A stretch of DNA of 64,000 nucleotides. It comes from JADFNB01 sp036397455 (lineage in GTDB: Bacteria; Gemmatimonadota; Gemmatimonadetes; Gemmatimonadales; GWC2-71-9). Below the pieces are notes generated by a model. It had not been told where the DNA came from. It did not search any database and worked only from the letters and a program-made list of their open reading frames with translations. The stretch covers positions 1 through 64,000 of the forward strand of contig DASWIX010000052.1 in the NCBI GenBank assembly GCA_036397455.1, written 5' to 3'. Each line of letters opens with the position of its first letter. The first letter of the stretch is position 1. This document shows, one piece after another, positions 34,434-44,024 of this stretch. A program made the position numbers and the translations under genes.

Positions 34434-35254
34434 TGCGTCGAACGGTCGTGGGAATCGCACTCCTCGTGGCGCTCGCGGTCCCGGTACTTCTGCAGAGCGT
34501 CTTCATCGCGCCCCACGCGGTCTTCATCGATGAGAAGACGGGTGGCGCGCAGGTTACGCTCGGCGCCGGCGATGCAGCCGAAGAGGTCACGGTCGATCTC
34601 GCGTTCGGGTATCCCGACGTCAATCCGGATGGGATGCCGTACCTCCACATGGTCGATGACCCCGGTGACGAATTCCCGTCCGCCGCCGAGTGGATTCGCG
34701 CATTCCCGCGGCGCGTGCGCCTCGAGCCGGGCGATCGCCGCACGCTCCGCCTCCTCGCCACGCCACCCGCCGACCTGGCGGACGGCGAGTATTGGGCGCG
34801 GCTGATCGTGACGGCGCGTGGCGCCACCACGCCGGTGGCCTCGACCGATACGACTGTTCGCGCCGGCTTGGACATCGTCTTTCGGCTCATCGTTCCGGTG
34901 ACCTACCGCCGGGGAGCGGTTTCCACCGGCGTCGCGCTGCAATGGTTCGAGGCGGCCATGGAAGACGACTCGTTGGTGGCGTGGATGGGTGTCGACCGAT
35001 TCGGCAACGCCGCCTTCCTGGGTACCGCCGAGTTCACGGTGCTGGATGACGACGGCACGGCGCTCAGGGATTGGGCTATCCCGATGGGGATCTACTATCA
35101 GATGGACCGGCGGTTCGTGTTTCACGTGGACGACCTGCCGTCCGGCAGCTACCGCCTGGCACTGCGACTGGCCGCCGAACGCAAGGACCTCGAAGACAAC
35201 CAGGTGCTGCCGGCTGCCCCCGTAGGCGACACGGTCGCGTTCGTGGTGCCGTGA
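34430..35254 (+). CDS. Periplasmic chaperone-like protein (PapD-like fold)
   Basis: A 274-residue exported protein. A hydrophobic N-terminal segment (VVGIALLVALAVPVLLQ) precedes two beta domains. The first ends with the Gly/Arg-rich FPRRVRLEPGDRRTLRLLAT and DGEYWARLIVTARG, which parallels P-pilus chaperones (RR-F-x-L-x-PG/GxxQxVR and YRxxL). The second runs from about residue 150 (LDIVFRLIVPVTYRRG) to the end. Its position directly before an usher and after two subunits supports a pilus-chaperone role. It is longer than typical PapD proteins (about 240) and similarity is only at fold level, so the assignment is inference. Confidence 0.62.
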   Translation: MMRRTVVGIALLVALAVPVLLQSVFIAPHAVFIDEKTGGAQVTLGAGDAAEEVTVDLAFGYPDVNPDGMPYLHMVDDPGDEFPSAAEWIRAFPRRVRLEPGDRRTLRLLATPPADLADGEYWARLIVTARGATTPVASTDTTVRAGLDIVFRLIVPVTYRRGAVSTGVALQWFEAAMEDDSLVAWMGVDRFGNAAFLGTAEFTVLDDDGTALRDWAIPMGIYYQMDRRFVFHVDDLPSGSYRLALRLAAERKDLEDNQVLPAAPVGDTVAFVVP

Positions 35255-35267
35255 GCGTGGGTCGCCG

Positions 35268-37820
35268 ATGCGGATACCGCGATGCGTTTTCGTACTCCCG
35301 TTTCTCGCGGCGGCCCTAGCCGCCCCTCCGGCCCGCGCGCAGCAGGACACTGTTCCCATCGAGGCGATATTCCGGGTCGACCTGCAGTACGGCCCGTCGC
35401 GGGTCGTTTCGGCCTTTGTGATCGACACGCGGCTCCTGTTGCCGCTCACGCGCCTGCTGGTCGACGGAGCGATCGGTGTGGCCGATTCATCGCAGGGCCA
35501 TTTCATCGCCGCGGTCCTCGAACCTGCGGGGATCGCGATTCGTTTCGACACGGACAGCCTCCGACTCTCCGTCGACGACTCCATCGTCCCGTTCGGTAAA
35601 TGGGACGCCGTCTGGCGGGACGGCGAACTATACGTCGATACCGACTTGCTCACCGAAGCGTTTGGTGTCCTGGTCGGGATTGACTGGATCGGCTTGACGG
35701 TGGTGGTCGCTCGGACGGACGGGCTGCCGATCGCGCGGCGCGCGCGGCGCGAGCTCGCGCGCGTCCGCGCCCTGCGACGACAACCCGCGTACACCGCCGC
35801 ACACAGCGTCCCGGTCCCGGAGGGGGTTGCCGACGGCGCGGTGCTCCAGTGGGCGCTCACCGGAGCGACCAACGACCCCTTGGGAAACGGCTCCATACAA
35901 TTCGGGCTCGGTGCCAAGCTGTTGGACGGCAGCATCGAGTTCAGTTACGACAATCGCCGGTATACCGGTGGGTCCTTCTCGCGGACTCGGGGCTCGTGGA
36001 TCCGTGCGTGGCCTGAAGGCGAGTACGTGAAGCAGCTTCGACTCGGCGACGTCCAATCGGCGGGCCGCCGCTCCCGACTGATTCGCGGCGTGGTGGCAAC
36101 GAACCAGCCGTTCATTCGATCGTCCGAGTTCGACCTCGAGGAGATCATCGACGGGGTACCACCCGGGTGGGAGGTCGAGCTGTACGATGCGTACGGACTG
36201 CTCGATTTCGGCGAGGCCGACCAGTTGGGAGGGTTCCGCCTCGCCCTGCCACTCCGGTACGGCGCCAATCCATTCGACATGGTGCTGTACGGCCCGCGCG
36301 GCGAAGTGCAGCGCCGACGCCGGACCATTCGGATCCCGTTCGATCGGCTGCCCGACCACACGTGGGAGTACGCGCTCGGCGTGGGGGCGTGCCACACCGA
36401 CCCCTGTGGTGCCGCGTTCACCGCCGATCTGCGCTACGGCCTCTCCCGGCGGGTGACGGCGCAATCCGGTTGGGATCTGATGTCCCGCCCAGGGGAGTCG
36501 GCGCTGTTCCAACCCTACGCGGCTGTTTCCGCGGCGGTACTCCCCTCGGTGAGCGTCACCGGGGAAGCGGTCGTGAACGGCCTGGTTCGCGCCCAGACAG
36601 ACTTTGAACCAACCCCCGATTTCCGAGTTGGTTTCTCCCACACCTTCTTCTCGGCGGAAGGAGCCCAGTTCTTCGGGTCGGCGCTTGACCGGCGCCGCAC
36701 AGAGGGCTCGTTGACGTGGTTTCGCCGGGACAACCTGTCGACCGCCGTACAGATCTCCGCTTCGCGGTCGTCCGGACCGGGCTCGGGACGGACGTTCCTG
36801 CGTGCGATCGTCACCGAGCGCATCGCCGATATCAGGTTCGCCGCCGACGTCCGCCATTCGCGCGTGAGGCTGGATCCGACTCCCACGACATCGATCACCA
36901 TCGTCGACCTGAGCGCCCAACGGCTGATCGACCAAGGCCCGTCCTGGCTGCGGGCGGCAACGATCGGCGCGGGGGTCGGACTGGATTTCTCGAAGGGATT
37001 CGAGTCGCTTCGCCTGCAGGGCGGCCGGGCTGTGCGCGAGGGTATCCGGGTGGACCTCGGGCTGGGCTGGTTCCGAACCCAGGGCGGGCTTGTGATGGAC
37101 CTCGGGCTCAGCACCACCCTGGGCGGCCCCCGCTTCGGCAGCCGCAACCGGTTCACCTCGACGGCGGGAACACAGGGTATCCAGCTCATCGACGGATCGC
37201 TGCTGTGGGATCGGCGGTCAGGTCATGTCGCGCTCGGTGACGGCCGCGACTTGGGGCGCGCCGGCATCACGGGGACGGTCTTTCTCGACCTGAACGGCGA
37301 CGGGCGTCGGAGCGAGGACGAGCCGGGCCTTGAAGGCGTGACCGTGCGGGTGGGTGGCCGTCTCCGTACGAGCGATCACGAAGGTCGATTCTCCGTGTGG
37401 GAGCTCTTTCCGTTCCAACCGGCGCGGGTAGAGGTCAGCGCCGACAAGCTCGAGAACCCGTTCTACGCGGTGCGCTACCGCGTGATCGAGGTCATCCCGA
37501 CGCCCAACAGTTTCGTCCCCGTCGAGATTCCGGTGGTCGTCGGCGCCGAGGTCAGCGGGGGCGTGTTGCTCGACGGTGAACCGTTGGGGGGCGTCCGGGT
37601 GGTGCTGCACGAGATCGGGAACGGGTTCGAAATGGCGCTCATCACGTATGCGGATGGGGGGTTCTACGCGCTTGGTGTTCCCCCGGGCGAGTATGAAGCC
37701 TCTATCCCGAGCGACATCCTCGCGGGACTCGGTGCGACGTCCACACCCGTCCGGTTCACGGTCCCCGAGGGAGCGGGGCAGAAGATCATCGAAGCCGTGG
37801 TCTTGTTCATCGACCGGTAG
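35268..37820 (+). CDS. Outer-membrane usher-like protein with Ig-like C-terminal domains
   Basis: An 850-residue exported protein; the signal peptide ends near ARAQQ. The N-terminal part (about 25-170) could be the periplasmic subunit-docking domain. The body has usher-like hallmarks: LRLGDVQSAGRRSRLIRGVV, then SSEFDLEEIIDGVPPGWEVE and YDAYGLLDF (plug-like), LPLRYGANPFDMVLYGPRGE, and alternating aromatic beta strands to about 660. At about 665-740 is an SdrD-B/prealbumin-like module (GTVFLDLNGDGRRSEDEPGL), followed by a second beta domain. It probably secretes and assembles the two upstream subunits. It lacks clear similarity to classical FimD, so it may represent a divergent usher class. Confidence 0.65.
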   Translation: MRIPRCVFVLPFLAAALAAPPARAQQDTVPIEAIFRVDLQYGPSRVVSAFVIDTRLLLPLTRLLVDGAIGVADSSQGHFIAAVLEPAGIAIRFDTDSLRLSVDDSIVPFGKWDAVWRDGELYVDTDLLTEAFGVLVGIDWIGLTVVVARTDGLPIARRARRELARVRALRRQPAYTAAHSVPVPEGVADGAVLQWALTGATNDPLGNGSIQFGLGAKLLDGSIEFSYDNRRYTGGSFSRTRGSWIRAWPEGEYVKQLRLGDVQSAGRRSRLIRGVVATNQPFIRSSEFDLEEIIDGVPPGWEVELYDAYGLLDFGEADQLGGFRLALPLRYGANPFDMVLYGPRGEVQRRRRTIRIPFDRLPDHTWEYALGVGACHTDPCGAAFTADLRYGLSRRVTAQSGWDLMSRPGESALFQPYAAVSAAVLPSVSVTGEAVVNGLVRAQTDFEPTPDFRVGFSHTFFSAEGAQFFGSALDRRRTEGSLTWFRRDNLSTAVQISASRSSGPGSGRTFLRAIVTERIADIRFAADVRHSRVRLDPTPTTSITIVDLSAQRLIDQGPSWLRAATIGAGVGLDFSKGFESLRLQGGRAVREGIRVDLGLGWFRTQGGLVMDLGLSTTLGGPRFGSRNRFTSTAGTQGIQLIDGSLLWDRRSGHVALGDGRDLGRAGITGTVFLDLNGDGRRSEDEPGLEGVTVRVGGRLRTSDHEGRFSVWELFPFQPARVEVSADKLENPFYAVRYRVIEVIPTPNSFVPVEIPVVVGAEVSGGVLLDGEPLGGVRVVLHEIGNGFEMALITYADGGFYALGVPPGEYEASIPSDILAGLGATSTPVRFTVPEGAGQKIIEAVVLFIDR

Positions 37821-37905
37821 CGACGTCCGCCCCGAACACGGTAAGTTCTCCCCGCCACAGGTCCGGCCGACCGCGCCCATCCTCCAAACGGAAGACAGTC
37901 CGATC

Positions 37906-39066
37906 ATGACCGACGCGCTCTTTACGCCACAGCAGGTGGAACTCCGGGCTCGCGCGCATGAACTTGCCGAAACCGTGATGCGTCCCGTCGCCGCCAAGTA
38001 CGACGAGGAACAGACCTATCCGTGGGAGGTGCAGCACGCGATCAGGGACGCGGGACTTTCCGGCGTGTGGATCCCCAAGCAATACGGCGGGTTGGGCGGC
38101 GGCGTCCTCGAGCTCTGCATCGTGGTCGAGGAGTTTTCGCGCGCCTGCGGCGGCATGGGCGTGGGATTCGCGGTGAACGCGTTGGGCTCCTTCCCGATTC
38201 TCGTCGCGGGCACCGACGAGCAGAAGGAGAAATGGATACCGCCCATCGCCGCGGGCGAGAAACTCATCGCGTTCGGACTGTCGGAGAAGGCGGCAGGCTC
38301 GGACGCCGGCTCGATGACCACCCGGGCAGCGCGTGACGGCGACGCATACGTGTTGAACGGGGACAAGAAGTGGAACACGGGCGGCGCCGTCGCATCGTAT
38401 AACACGATCTTCGCCGTGACCAACCCCGAGCGAGGGGCGCGTGGCATTTCCGCGTTCGTGGTGGAGGAGGGCACACCCGGATATCGCGTCGGCAAGCACG
38501 AGGACAAGATGGGGATTCGGTGCGTCCCGGTCGTCGAGATCCACCTGGAGGACTGCCGCGTCCCGGCCGGGCACCTGCTCGGCGGTGAGGAAGGCCGTGG
38601 CTTCAAGCATGCGATGCTCACGCTCGACCGCGCGCGGCCCGGTGTCGCGGCGCAGGCGGTGGGGCTCGCGCAGGGCGCGCTCGATCTCGCGATGGCGTAC
38701 ACCCGCGAGCGCAAACAATTCGGTCAGACGGTGAGTGCGTTCCAGGGCGTCCAGTGGATGCTGGCCGACATGGCGACCCAAATCGAGGCGGCGCGGCAGC
38801 TCGTGCATGCCGCGGCGCGCACGATCGATTCCGGTCACAAGCACATCACCAAGATCTCGGCCATGTGCAAGCTCATGGCGACTGACGTCGCCATGAAGGT
38901 GACCACCGACGCCGTGCAGCTGTTCGGCGGCTACGGGTTCTGCAAGGACTACCCGGTCGAGAAGTACATGCGCGACGCGAAGATCACCCAGATCTATGAG
39001 GGCACGAATCAGATCCAGCGGCTGGTGATCGCGCGGAACCTGCTTCGTGAGGCCGCCGGCGCATGA
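37906..39066 (+). CDS. Acyl-CoA dehydrogenase
   Basis: A 386-residue FAD enzyme of beta-oxidation or branched-chain acyl-CoA catabolism, of the short/medium-chain type by length. Landmarks: IPKQYGGLGGG, AFGLSEKAAGSDAGSMTT (flavin and acyl binding), RKQFGQTVSAFQGVQWMLAD, QLFGGYGFCKDYPVEKYMRD, and the catalytic base Glu365 in IYEGTNQIQ. The ATG giving MTDALFTPQQ is chosen because the fold starts there; the longer frame upstream belongs to the usher region. It stands alone, 85 bases after the usher, and presumably has its own promoter. Chain-length specificity cannot be told from the sequence. Confidence 0.94.
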   Translation: MTDALFTPQQVELRARAHELAETVMRPVAAKYDEEQTYPWEVQHAIRDAGLSGVWIPKQYGGLGGGVLELCIVVEEFSRACGGMGVGFAVNALGSFPILVAGTDEQKEKWIPPIAAGEKLIAFGLSEKAAGSDAGSMTTRAARDGDAYVLNGDKKWNTGGAVASYNTIFAVTNPERGARGISAFVVEEGTPGYRVGKHEDKMGIRCVPVVEIHLEDCRVPAGHLLGGEEGRGFKHAMLTLDRARPGVAAQAVGLAQGALDLAMAYTRERKQFGQTVSAFQGVQWMLADMATQIEAARQLVHAAARTIDSGHKHITKISAMCKLMATDVAMKVTTDAVQLFGGYGFCKDYPVEKYMRDAKITQIYEGTNQIQRLVIARNLLREAAGA

Positions 39067-39079
39067 CGGCGCCGTCGCG

Positions 39080-39412
39080 TCACTCCTGCCACACCGCATA
39101 GCCGATCGCGCGTAACTCGCGCGCGACGTCACGTTCCACGCTCTGTGCCTCGCGATAGCTAAACGGGCTGCCGTCGGGATAGAGATCCGGTCGCAGGTGC
39201 CAGCCGTAGTCCCGCACGTACCGGTTGGCTTTGTAGCCGCGCTTGTGATTCGCGAAGCGCCGCTCCGGCGCCAGTCCGGTCATTCCCACGTATACGCACG
39301 GCTTCCCGGCCCGGTAGTGAGGATTCCGTTCCGCAAAGCGTTGGCGCTCGAGCACCGACGGATCCAACTCCACGACATACACCGAGTAGTGCGCGGCTTT
39401 CCGTCGCGTCAC
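39080..39412 (-). CDS. Small GIY-YIG-like protein
   Basis: A 110-residue protein beginning at GTG (VTRRKAAHYSVYVVELDP); the frame continues upstream only through the coding region of the next gene. The motif SVYVVELD ... GKPCVYVGMTGLAPERRFANHKR places it near GIY-YIG nuclease domains (two short strands, then GMT-x-P-x-xR). However, the canonical Gly-Ile-Tyr is replaced (VYVVE / CVYVG), and a downstream catalytic Glu is uncertain (YREAQSVERDVARE). It follows the VPS10-like gene by 17 bases on the same strand. The function is unknown. Confidence 0.7.
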   Translation of the reverse strand: MTRRKAAHYSVYVVELDPSVLERQRFAERNPHYRAGKPCVYVGMTGLAPERRFANHKRGYKANRYVRDYGWHLRPDLYPDGSPFSYREAQSVERDVARELRAIGYAVWQE

Positions 39413-39428
39413 GCGCCGCGCCCCGGCG

Positions 39429-42400
39429 TCAGTCGCGTTGCCGCAGCCGATCGACCAACCGCGCGAGCCGCGATTCGAGTTCCCGCACGCTCCGGTCGAG
39501 GTCATCCTTGCGCCGCACCTGCATGGCCGTCGGCGGGTACAGGCTGCCCTGACGCGCCCCCTGCCCGCTGAGTTGGGACGCGAGCTGCCCCGCACGTCGC
39601 CCCAGGGCCTGCAGCGCGCGCATCGCCGCGCGCACCGAGTCCGCGGCGTCTCCGCCCGCGACCGACGACAGCACGGCCCGCAGCTCGTCCGCGCGGGCGC
39701 CCACGCGGCGTTGCAACCCCAGCAGCGCGACGAGATGGGCCTCGCGTCGTTCCCAGTCCTGTTGCGATAAGGGCATGAGCGGATCACCGCGCAGCACCGC
39801 CGGCTGCGACACGCGCATGCCCGCGGCCTCGAGCGTCACGGTATACGTCCCGGGAGACACGAACGGTCCGCGCGGCCCGACAGGATGGGGCAATCCCGCT
39901 CGGGCGACGTCATCGTCCCCTCCCCCCGAGCCTGGCGGGGACTCGTGCCGCATGTCCCACACGATCCGGTGTAACCCGGCGGCGGCGGGCACCTCGAGCG
40001 TCCGCACCACGTCACCGCGCGCGGTCGTGACCGTCACCGTCGCCGCCTCGGCCGCCTGTCGCAGGACGTAGGTGATGATTGAGCCGTGCGGAGGGTTCTC
40101 ACCGGCGAACGCCGCTTGCCCCCTATAGGACGTGTCCTTCCAGTACTGGAAGATCGTGCCGGGGCGGATTCGAAAGAGATGGACATCGACGCCGGCGATC
40201 GGATGCGCCCATGAGACTAGTGGCGAAAGATCGTCGAGAATCCAGATACTGCGCCCGTGCGTGCCGGCCACCAGGGCGTCGTCCCGCGGGTGGATCACCA
40301 GATCGTCGTAGGCCGTCGTCGGGACGTTCATGCGCGCCCAATGCGCCCCCGCGTCGGTCGTGACGAACAGCGTGTGCTCCGTCCCGACGAACACCAGGTT
40401 GGGGTTGTCGCGATGGACCGCGATGGCGTTGATCGAACCCGACGGGAGCCCCGCCATGCGCGGCGTCCAGCTGCGCCCGCGGTCGGCCGTGTAGTACAGG
40501 TACGGCGCGAAGTCGCCGTCGCGGTGCGCGTCGAACGACACCCACGCCGCGTCGGGGGAGGCGGAGGACGGGGCGACGCGACTCACGTACGTGCCGGACC
40601 GGACACCGCGTACGGTGCGCGACACCTCCGTCCACCTGGTTCCACCGTCGCCCGACACCTGGAGGTTTCCGTCGTCGGTGCCGACCCACAGGACCCGCCC
40701 ATCGAGCGGCGACTCGGCGATGGTCACGATCTCGCCGAACGATGAGGTGCCGTCGTTGCGCGAGATCCGAATGTCGGCACCCTTCACCCCCATCAACCCG
40801 ACGGTATCCCGATCGATCTGGCGGGAGAGGTCGTCGGTACGCGTCCAGCTCAACCCGCGGTCCCGCGAAATGAACAGGCGATTGCCGCCGAGGTAGACCA
40901 CCGCCGGATCGTGCCGCGAGACGAGACTCGGTGAGTTCCAGTCGAACCGGTACGGCGGCTCTCCCTCCGGTGGCCACGGCCGGATGTCCAGCAGGTCGCC
41001 GGTCTCCGCGTCGAGCCGCGTGTAGTTGCCATCCTGGGAATTGCCGTAGACGTAGCGGTGACTGGTGGGATCCGGCTGCCAGTACATGCCGTCGCCAAAC
41101 CCGATCTGGCGCCAGTCGTCGTTGATGATGCCGATCCAGTGACGCGTCGCGCTCGGCCCCATCCATGAATGATTGTCCTGCATCCCGCCGTAGACCATGT
41201 ACGGCTCACGATGATCGACGCCGATCGCGTAGAACTGCCCGATGGGCAGATTGGCGATCTTCGCGTACGTGAGGCCCATGTCCCACGTTTCGTGCAGCCC
41301 GCCGTCTCCTGCCAGATAGAAGTGTTTCGGGTTCGCCGGGTCGATCCACATGGTGTGAAAGTCGGAATGGACGCCGACATCGTAGGTCGGTCGTGTGGGC
41401 AGCACGTCAAAGTCGCGGCCGCCGTTCTCGCTCTTGTAGAACGAGGTGGCGAGTTGGTACACCCGGTCGGCATTCGTCGGGTCGATGATGATGTGGGAGT
41501 AGTACATGGGGCGCTGATTCAACGTGTTGACGCGCGTCCAGTGCTCGCCGCCGTCTTCCGTGCGGAACGTCCCGCTGCTGTCGCCATGCTGGATCAACGC
41601 ATTGAGCACGAGCGGCTCGGTCGCGCTGATCGCCAGGCCGATACGACCTTTATCGCCCGCGGGGATGCCATTGGTCAGCACGCGCCACGTGCGTCCCCCG
41701 TCCGTGGTCTTGTAGATCGCCGAGCCGGGCCCCCCACCGTTGAATCCCCAGGTCCGGCGCAACCGCTGATAGGCTGCCGCATACAACGTATTGGGATTCG
41801 ACGGGTCAATCGCCATATCGACCACGCCGGTCAGCGTGTCGACGTACAGGACCTTGGCCCACGTGGCGCCGCCATCCTCGGTCTTGAACAGGCCGCGCGC
41901 GTCGCTCGGCTGCCACAGGTTGCCGAGCGCCGCGACCCACGCGATCTCGGGGTTGGTCGGATGCACAATCACGCGACCGATATGCCGTGTGTCCGCCAGA
42001 CCGAGGTGGGTCCAGGTCTCGCCGGCGTCGGTGGACCGGTAGACGCCGTTTCCCCATGAGGTACTTTGCCGGTTCTGCTGCTCACCGGTCCCCGCCCAGA
42101 TGATGCGGGGATCGGACGGCGCGATCGCCAGGTCGCCGAACGTGCTGACCGCCTGACCCTCGAAGATCGGCCGCCAGGTCGTTCCTTTGTTCACGCTCTT
42201 CCAGATTCCGCCCGACGCCGACGCGACGTAGATCGTGGCCGGATCGGCCGGCAGGGCCTCGACGTCGTGAATGCGGCCGCCGGCCACCGCCGGGCCGATG
42301 AGCCGAAAGCGGAACCCCTGGGCCAGTTCGGTGGAGATCGGTGCGGTCTGCGCACCCGCCCGCGCGACGGACCATACCATGACGAGGGTTGGGACGATCA

Positions 42401-42446
42401 GCAACGCGAAGTGGCGACTGAAGCGGACCACGGCTGCCTCCGGCAT
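39429..42446 (-). CDS. Secreted VPS10/sortilin-type beta-propeller protein
   Basis: A 1005-residue exported protein with a signal peptide to about residue 32 (ARAGAQ). Most of the length is a ten-bladed-type propeller built of BNR/VPS10 repeats: GGIWKSVNKGTTWRPIF, GVYRSTDAGETWTHLG, GLFKTEDGGATWAKV, AIYKTTDGGRTWRVL, LFISRDRGLSWTRT, TLFVTTDAGAHWARM. A beta-sandwich follows, then a C-terminal helical coiled-coil-rich tail (about 900-1005). Such proteins are often labelled glycosyl hydrolases, but no sialidase catalytic residues are evident; binding or adhesion is equally likely. Confidence 0.85.
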   Translation of the reverse strand: MPEAAVVRFSRHFALLIVPTLVMVWSVARAGAQTAPISTELAQGFRFRLIGPAVAGGRIHDVEALPADPATIYVASASGGIWKSVNKGTTWRPIFEGQAVSTFGDLAIAPSDPRIIWAGTGEQQNRQSTSWGNGVYRSTDAGETWTHLGLADTRHIGRVIVHPTNPEIAWVAALGNLWQPSDARGLFKTEDGGATWAKVLYVDTLTGVVDMAIDPSNPNTLYAAAYQRLRRTWGFNGGGPGSAIYKTTDGGRTWRVLTNGIPAGDKGRIGLAISATEPLVLNALIQHGDSSGTFRTEDGGEHWTRVNTLNQRPMYYSHIIIDPTNADRVYQLATSFYKSENGGRDFDVLPTRPTYDVGVHSDFHTMWIDPANPKHFYLAGDGGLHETWDMGLTYAKIANLPIGQFYAIGVDHREPYMVYGGMQDNHSWMGPSATRHWIGIINDDWRQIGFGDGMYWQPDPTSHRYVYGNSQDGNYTRLDAETGDLLDIRPWPPEGEPPYRFDWNSPSLVSRHDPAVVYLGGNRLFISRDRGLSWTRTDDLSRQIDRDTVGLMGVKGADIRISRNDGTSSFGEIVTIAESPLDGRVLWVGTDDGNLQVSGDGGTRWTEVSRTVRGVRSGTYVSRVAPSSASPDAAWVSFDAHRDGDFAPYLYYTADRGRSWTPRMAGLPSGSINAIAVHRDNPNLVFVGTEHTLFVTTDAGAHWARMNVPTTAYDDLVIHPRDDALVAGTHGRSIWILDDLSPLVSWAHPIAGVDVHLFRIRPGTIFQYWKDTSYRGQAAFAGENPPHGSIITYVLRQAAEAATVTVTTARGDVVRTLEVPAAAGLHRIVWDMRHESPPGSGGGDDDVARAGLPHPVGPRGPFVSPGTYTVTLEAAGMRVSQPAVLRGDPLMPLSQQDWERREAHLVALLGLQRRVGARADELRAVLSSVAGGDAADSVRAAMRALQALGRRAGQLASQLSGQGARQGSLYPPTAMQVRRKDDLDRSVRELESRLARLVDRLRQRD

Positions 42447-42554
42447 TGAGGAGTGGTGCCGCGAATGTACCCGCGCGGGCGAATCGACGGAACGGCTGGC
42501 GACCGATCCGGCGAGACTCGTTTCCAGGGTTCAGGCAGGCCATATTTCTTCGCC

Positions 42555-44024
42555 ATGCCTTCCGACCACACCACCCACCTTTCGAAGTCCCGATTCGTCG
42601 CCGGCGTGCAGTGCCACAAGTTGCTGTGGTGGAAGGCGCACGAACCCGATGCGGTCGAGTTGCAACCCGACAAGGTGTTGCAGGATCGGTTCGACCAGGG
42701 CCGGCATGTGGGCGAGGTCGCGCGCGAGCGGTTTCCGGATGGGGTGCTCATCGATCGGCCGTACGACGACGTGGCCGGACGGCTCGCCGCGACGCGTGAG
42801 GCGCTCGACGCGGGCGCCGGCACGATCTTCGAGGCAACGTTCGAGGCGGACGGCGTGCGGGTAGCGGTCGATATCCTGCAGCGGACGACCGAGGGGTTCG
42901 CGATGACCGAAGTCAAGTCGGCATCGTCCCAGAAGGTCGAACACGTGTATGACGCCGCCGTGCAGGTGCATGTGCTGCGCCGGAACGGCCTCGACGTACG
43001 GCACACGGCGATCATGCATCTCAACAAGGAGCACGAATACCCGGACACGAACGCGCTGTTCGCGCGCACCGAGGTGAGCGAACTGGTCGACGCGTTCGCG
43101 CCCAACGTACCTATCGAGGCCGCGCGCCAGCTCCGGATGTTGCAGGGGCCGCTGCCCGATCCCGAGATCGGGATGCACTGCTACGAGCCGTACGCCTGCC
43201 CATTCCTGAAGCGCTGCTGGCCGCAGTCCCCCGAGCATATCATCAGGTTGTACAACGTGGGTCCCACCAAGGCGTGGGCCTACATGCAGCGCGGCATCAA
43301 CTGGATGCACGACCTCCCGGCCAACGAGAAGCTTCCCGCCACCGCGCAACGGCAGTTGCGCGCCATGCGGGAGAACCGCCTGGTGGTGGAGCCGACGCTC
43401 GCGCGCGACCTCGAGCCATTCGGCGGCGTGCTTGGCTTTCTGGACTTCGAGACGGTGAGCCGCGCCATCCCGGTGTGGCCGGGCGTCAAGCCGTGGGGAC
43501 CGTCAACCGCGCAGTTCAGCTATCACGAGTCGAGCGGCGACGCGACGTACCGCCACGTGGGATACCTGGCAGAAGGACCGCACGACCCGCGGCCGGAGCT
43601 GGCCGAGCGGATGCTGGTCGCGACGCGCGACGCGGAGCGGGTGGTGATGTACTCGTCCTACGAGCGGCGCTGCATTCGCGATCTGCAGCGCGCGGTACCG
43701 GGCCTCGCTGCTGACCTCCGGACGCTGGAGCACAAACTGATCGACCTCCTGCCGGTCGTGCGGAACAACGTCTACCATCCCGACTTCCAGGGGAGCTTCA
43801 GTATCAAGTACGTGCTGCACCCGATGGTCCCGGATCTGACGTACAACGACCTAGTGATCGTCGACGGGCTGGTCGCGAGCGTCGAAATTGCGCGGTTGCT
43901 GTTCGTGGCGCACAAGATTCCACCAGCCGAGCGCGACCGGTTGCGGGTGGACCTGCTGGCGTACTGCGAACGGGATACGTGGGCGATGGTGCGGCTCCTG
44001 CAGCGACTGCGAGAGCTGGCATGA
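42555..44024 (+). CDS. DUF2779 protein: PD-(D/E)xK nuclease-like with Fe-S cluster motif
   Basis: A 489-residue cytosolic protein starting at MPSDHTTHLSKS. An N-terminal Cas4/AddB-like nuclease region carries Asp106 (VAVDIL), Glu119-x-Lys121 (TEVKSAS) and four cysteines, Cys20 (GVQCHK), Cys209, Cys215 and Cys221 (HCYEPYACPFLKRC), spaced as in 4Fe-4S nucleases. The C-terminal half is a DEDD-like exonuclease fold (GFLDFETVSRAI; VMYSSYERRC; AYCERDTWAM) with acidic residues conserved in the family. It probably trims DNA or RNA, but its role is unknown. The stop overlaps the ATG of the following hydrolase gene. Confidence 0.85.
   Translation: MPSDHTTHLSKSRFVAGVQCHKLLWWKAHEPDAVELQPDKVLQDRFDQGRHVGEVARERFPDGVLIDRPYDDVAGRLAATREALDAGAGTIFEATFEADGVRVAVDILQRTTEGFAMTEVKSASSQKVEHVYDAAVQVHVLRRNGLDVRHTAIMHLNKEHEYPDTNALFARTEVSELVDAFAPNVPIEAARQLRMLQGPLPDPEIGMHCYEPYACPFLKRCWPQSPEHIIRLYNVGPTKAWAYMQRGINWMHDLPANEKLPATAQRQLRAMRENRLVVEPTLARDLEPFGGVLGFLDFETVSRAIPVWPGVKPWGPSTAQFSYHESSGDATYRHVGYLAEGPHDPRPELAERMLVATRDAERVVMYSSYERRCIRDLQRAVPGLAADLRTLEHKLIDLLPVVRNNVYHPDFQGSFSIKYVLHPMVPDLTYNDLVIVDGLVASVEIARLLFVAHKIPPAERDRLRVDLLAYCERDTWAMVRLLQRLRELA

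Noticed and set aside
39429..42446. A sialidase or glycosyl hydrolase
   Set aside because: BNR/VPS10-type repeats are clear, but the arginine triad and other catalytic residues of sialidases cannot be recognised, so only a propeller is claimed.
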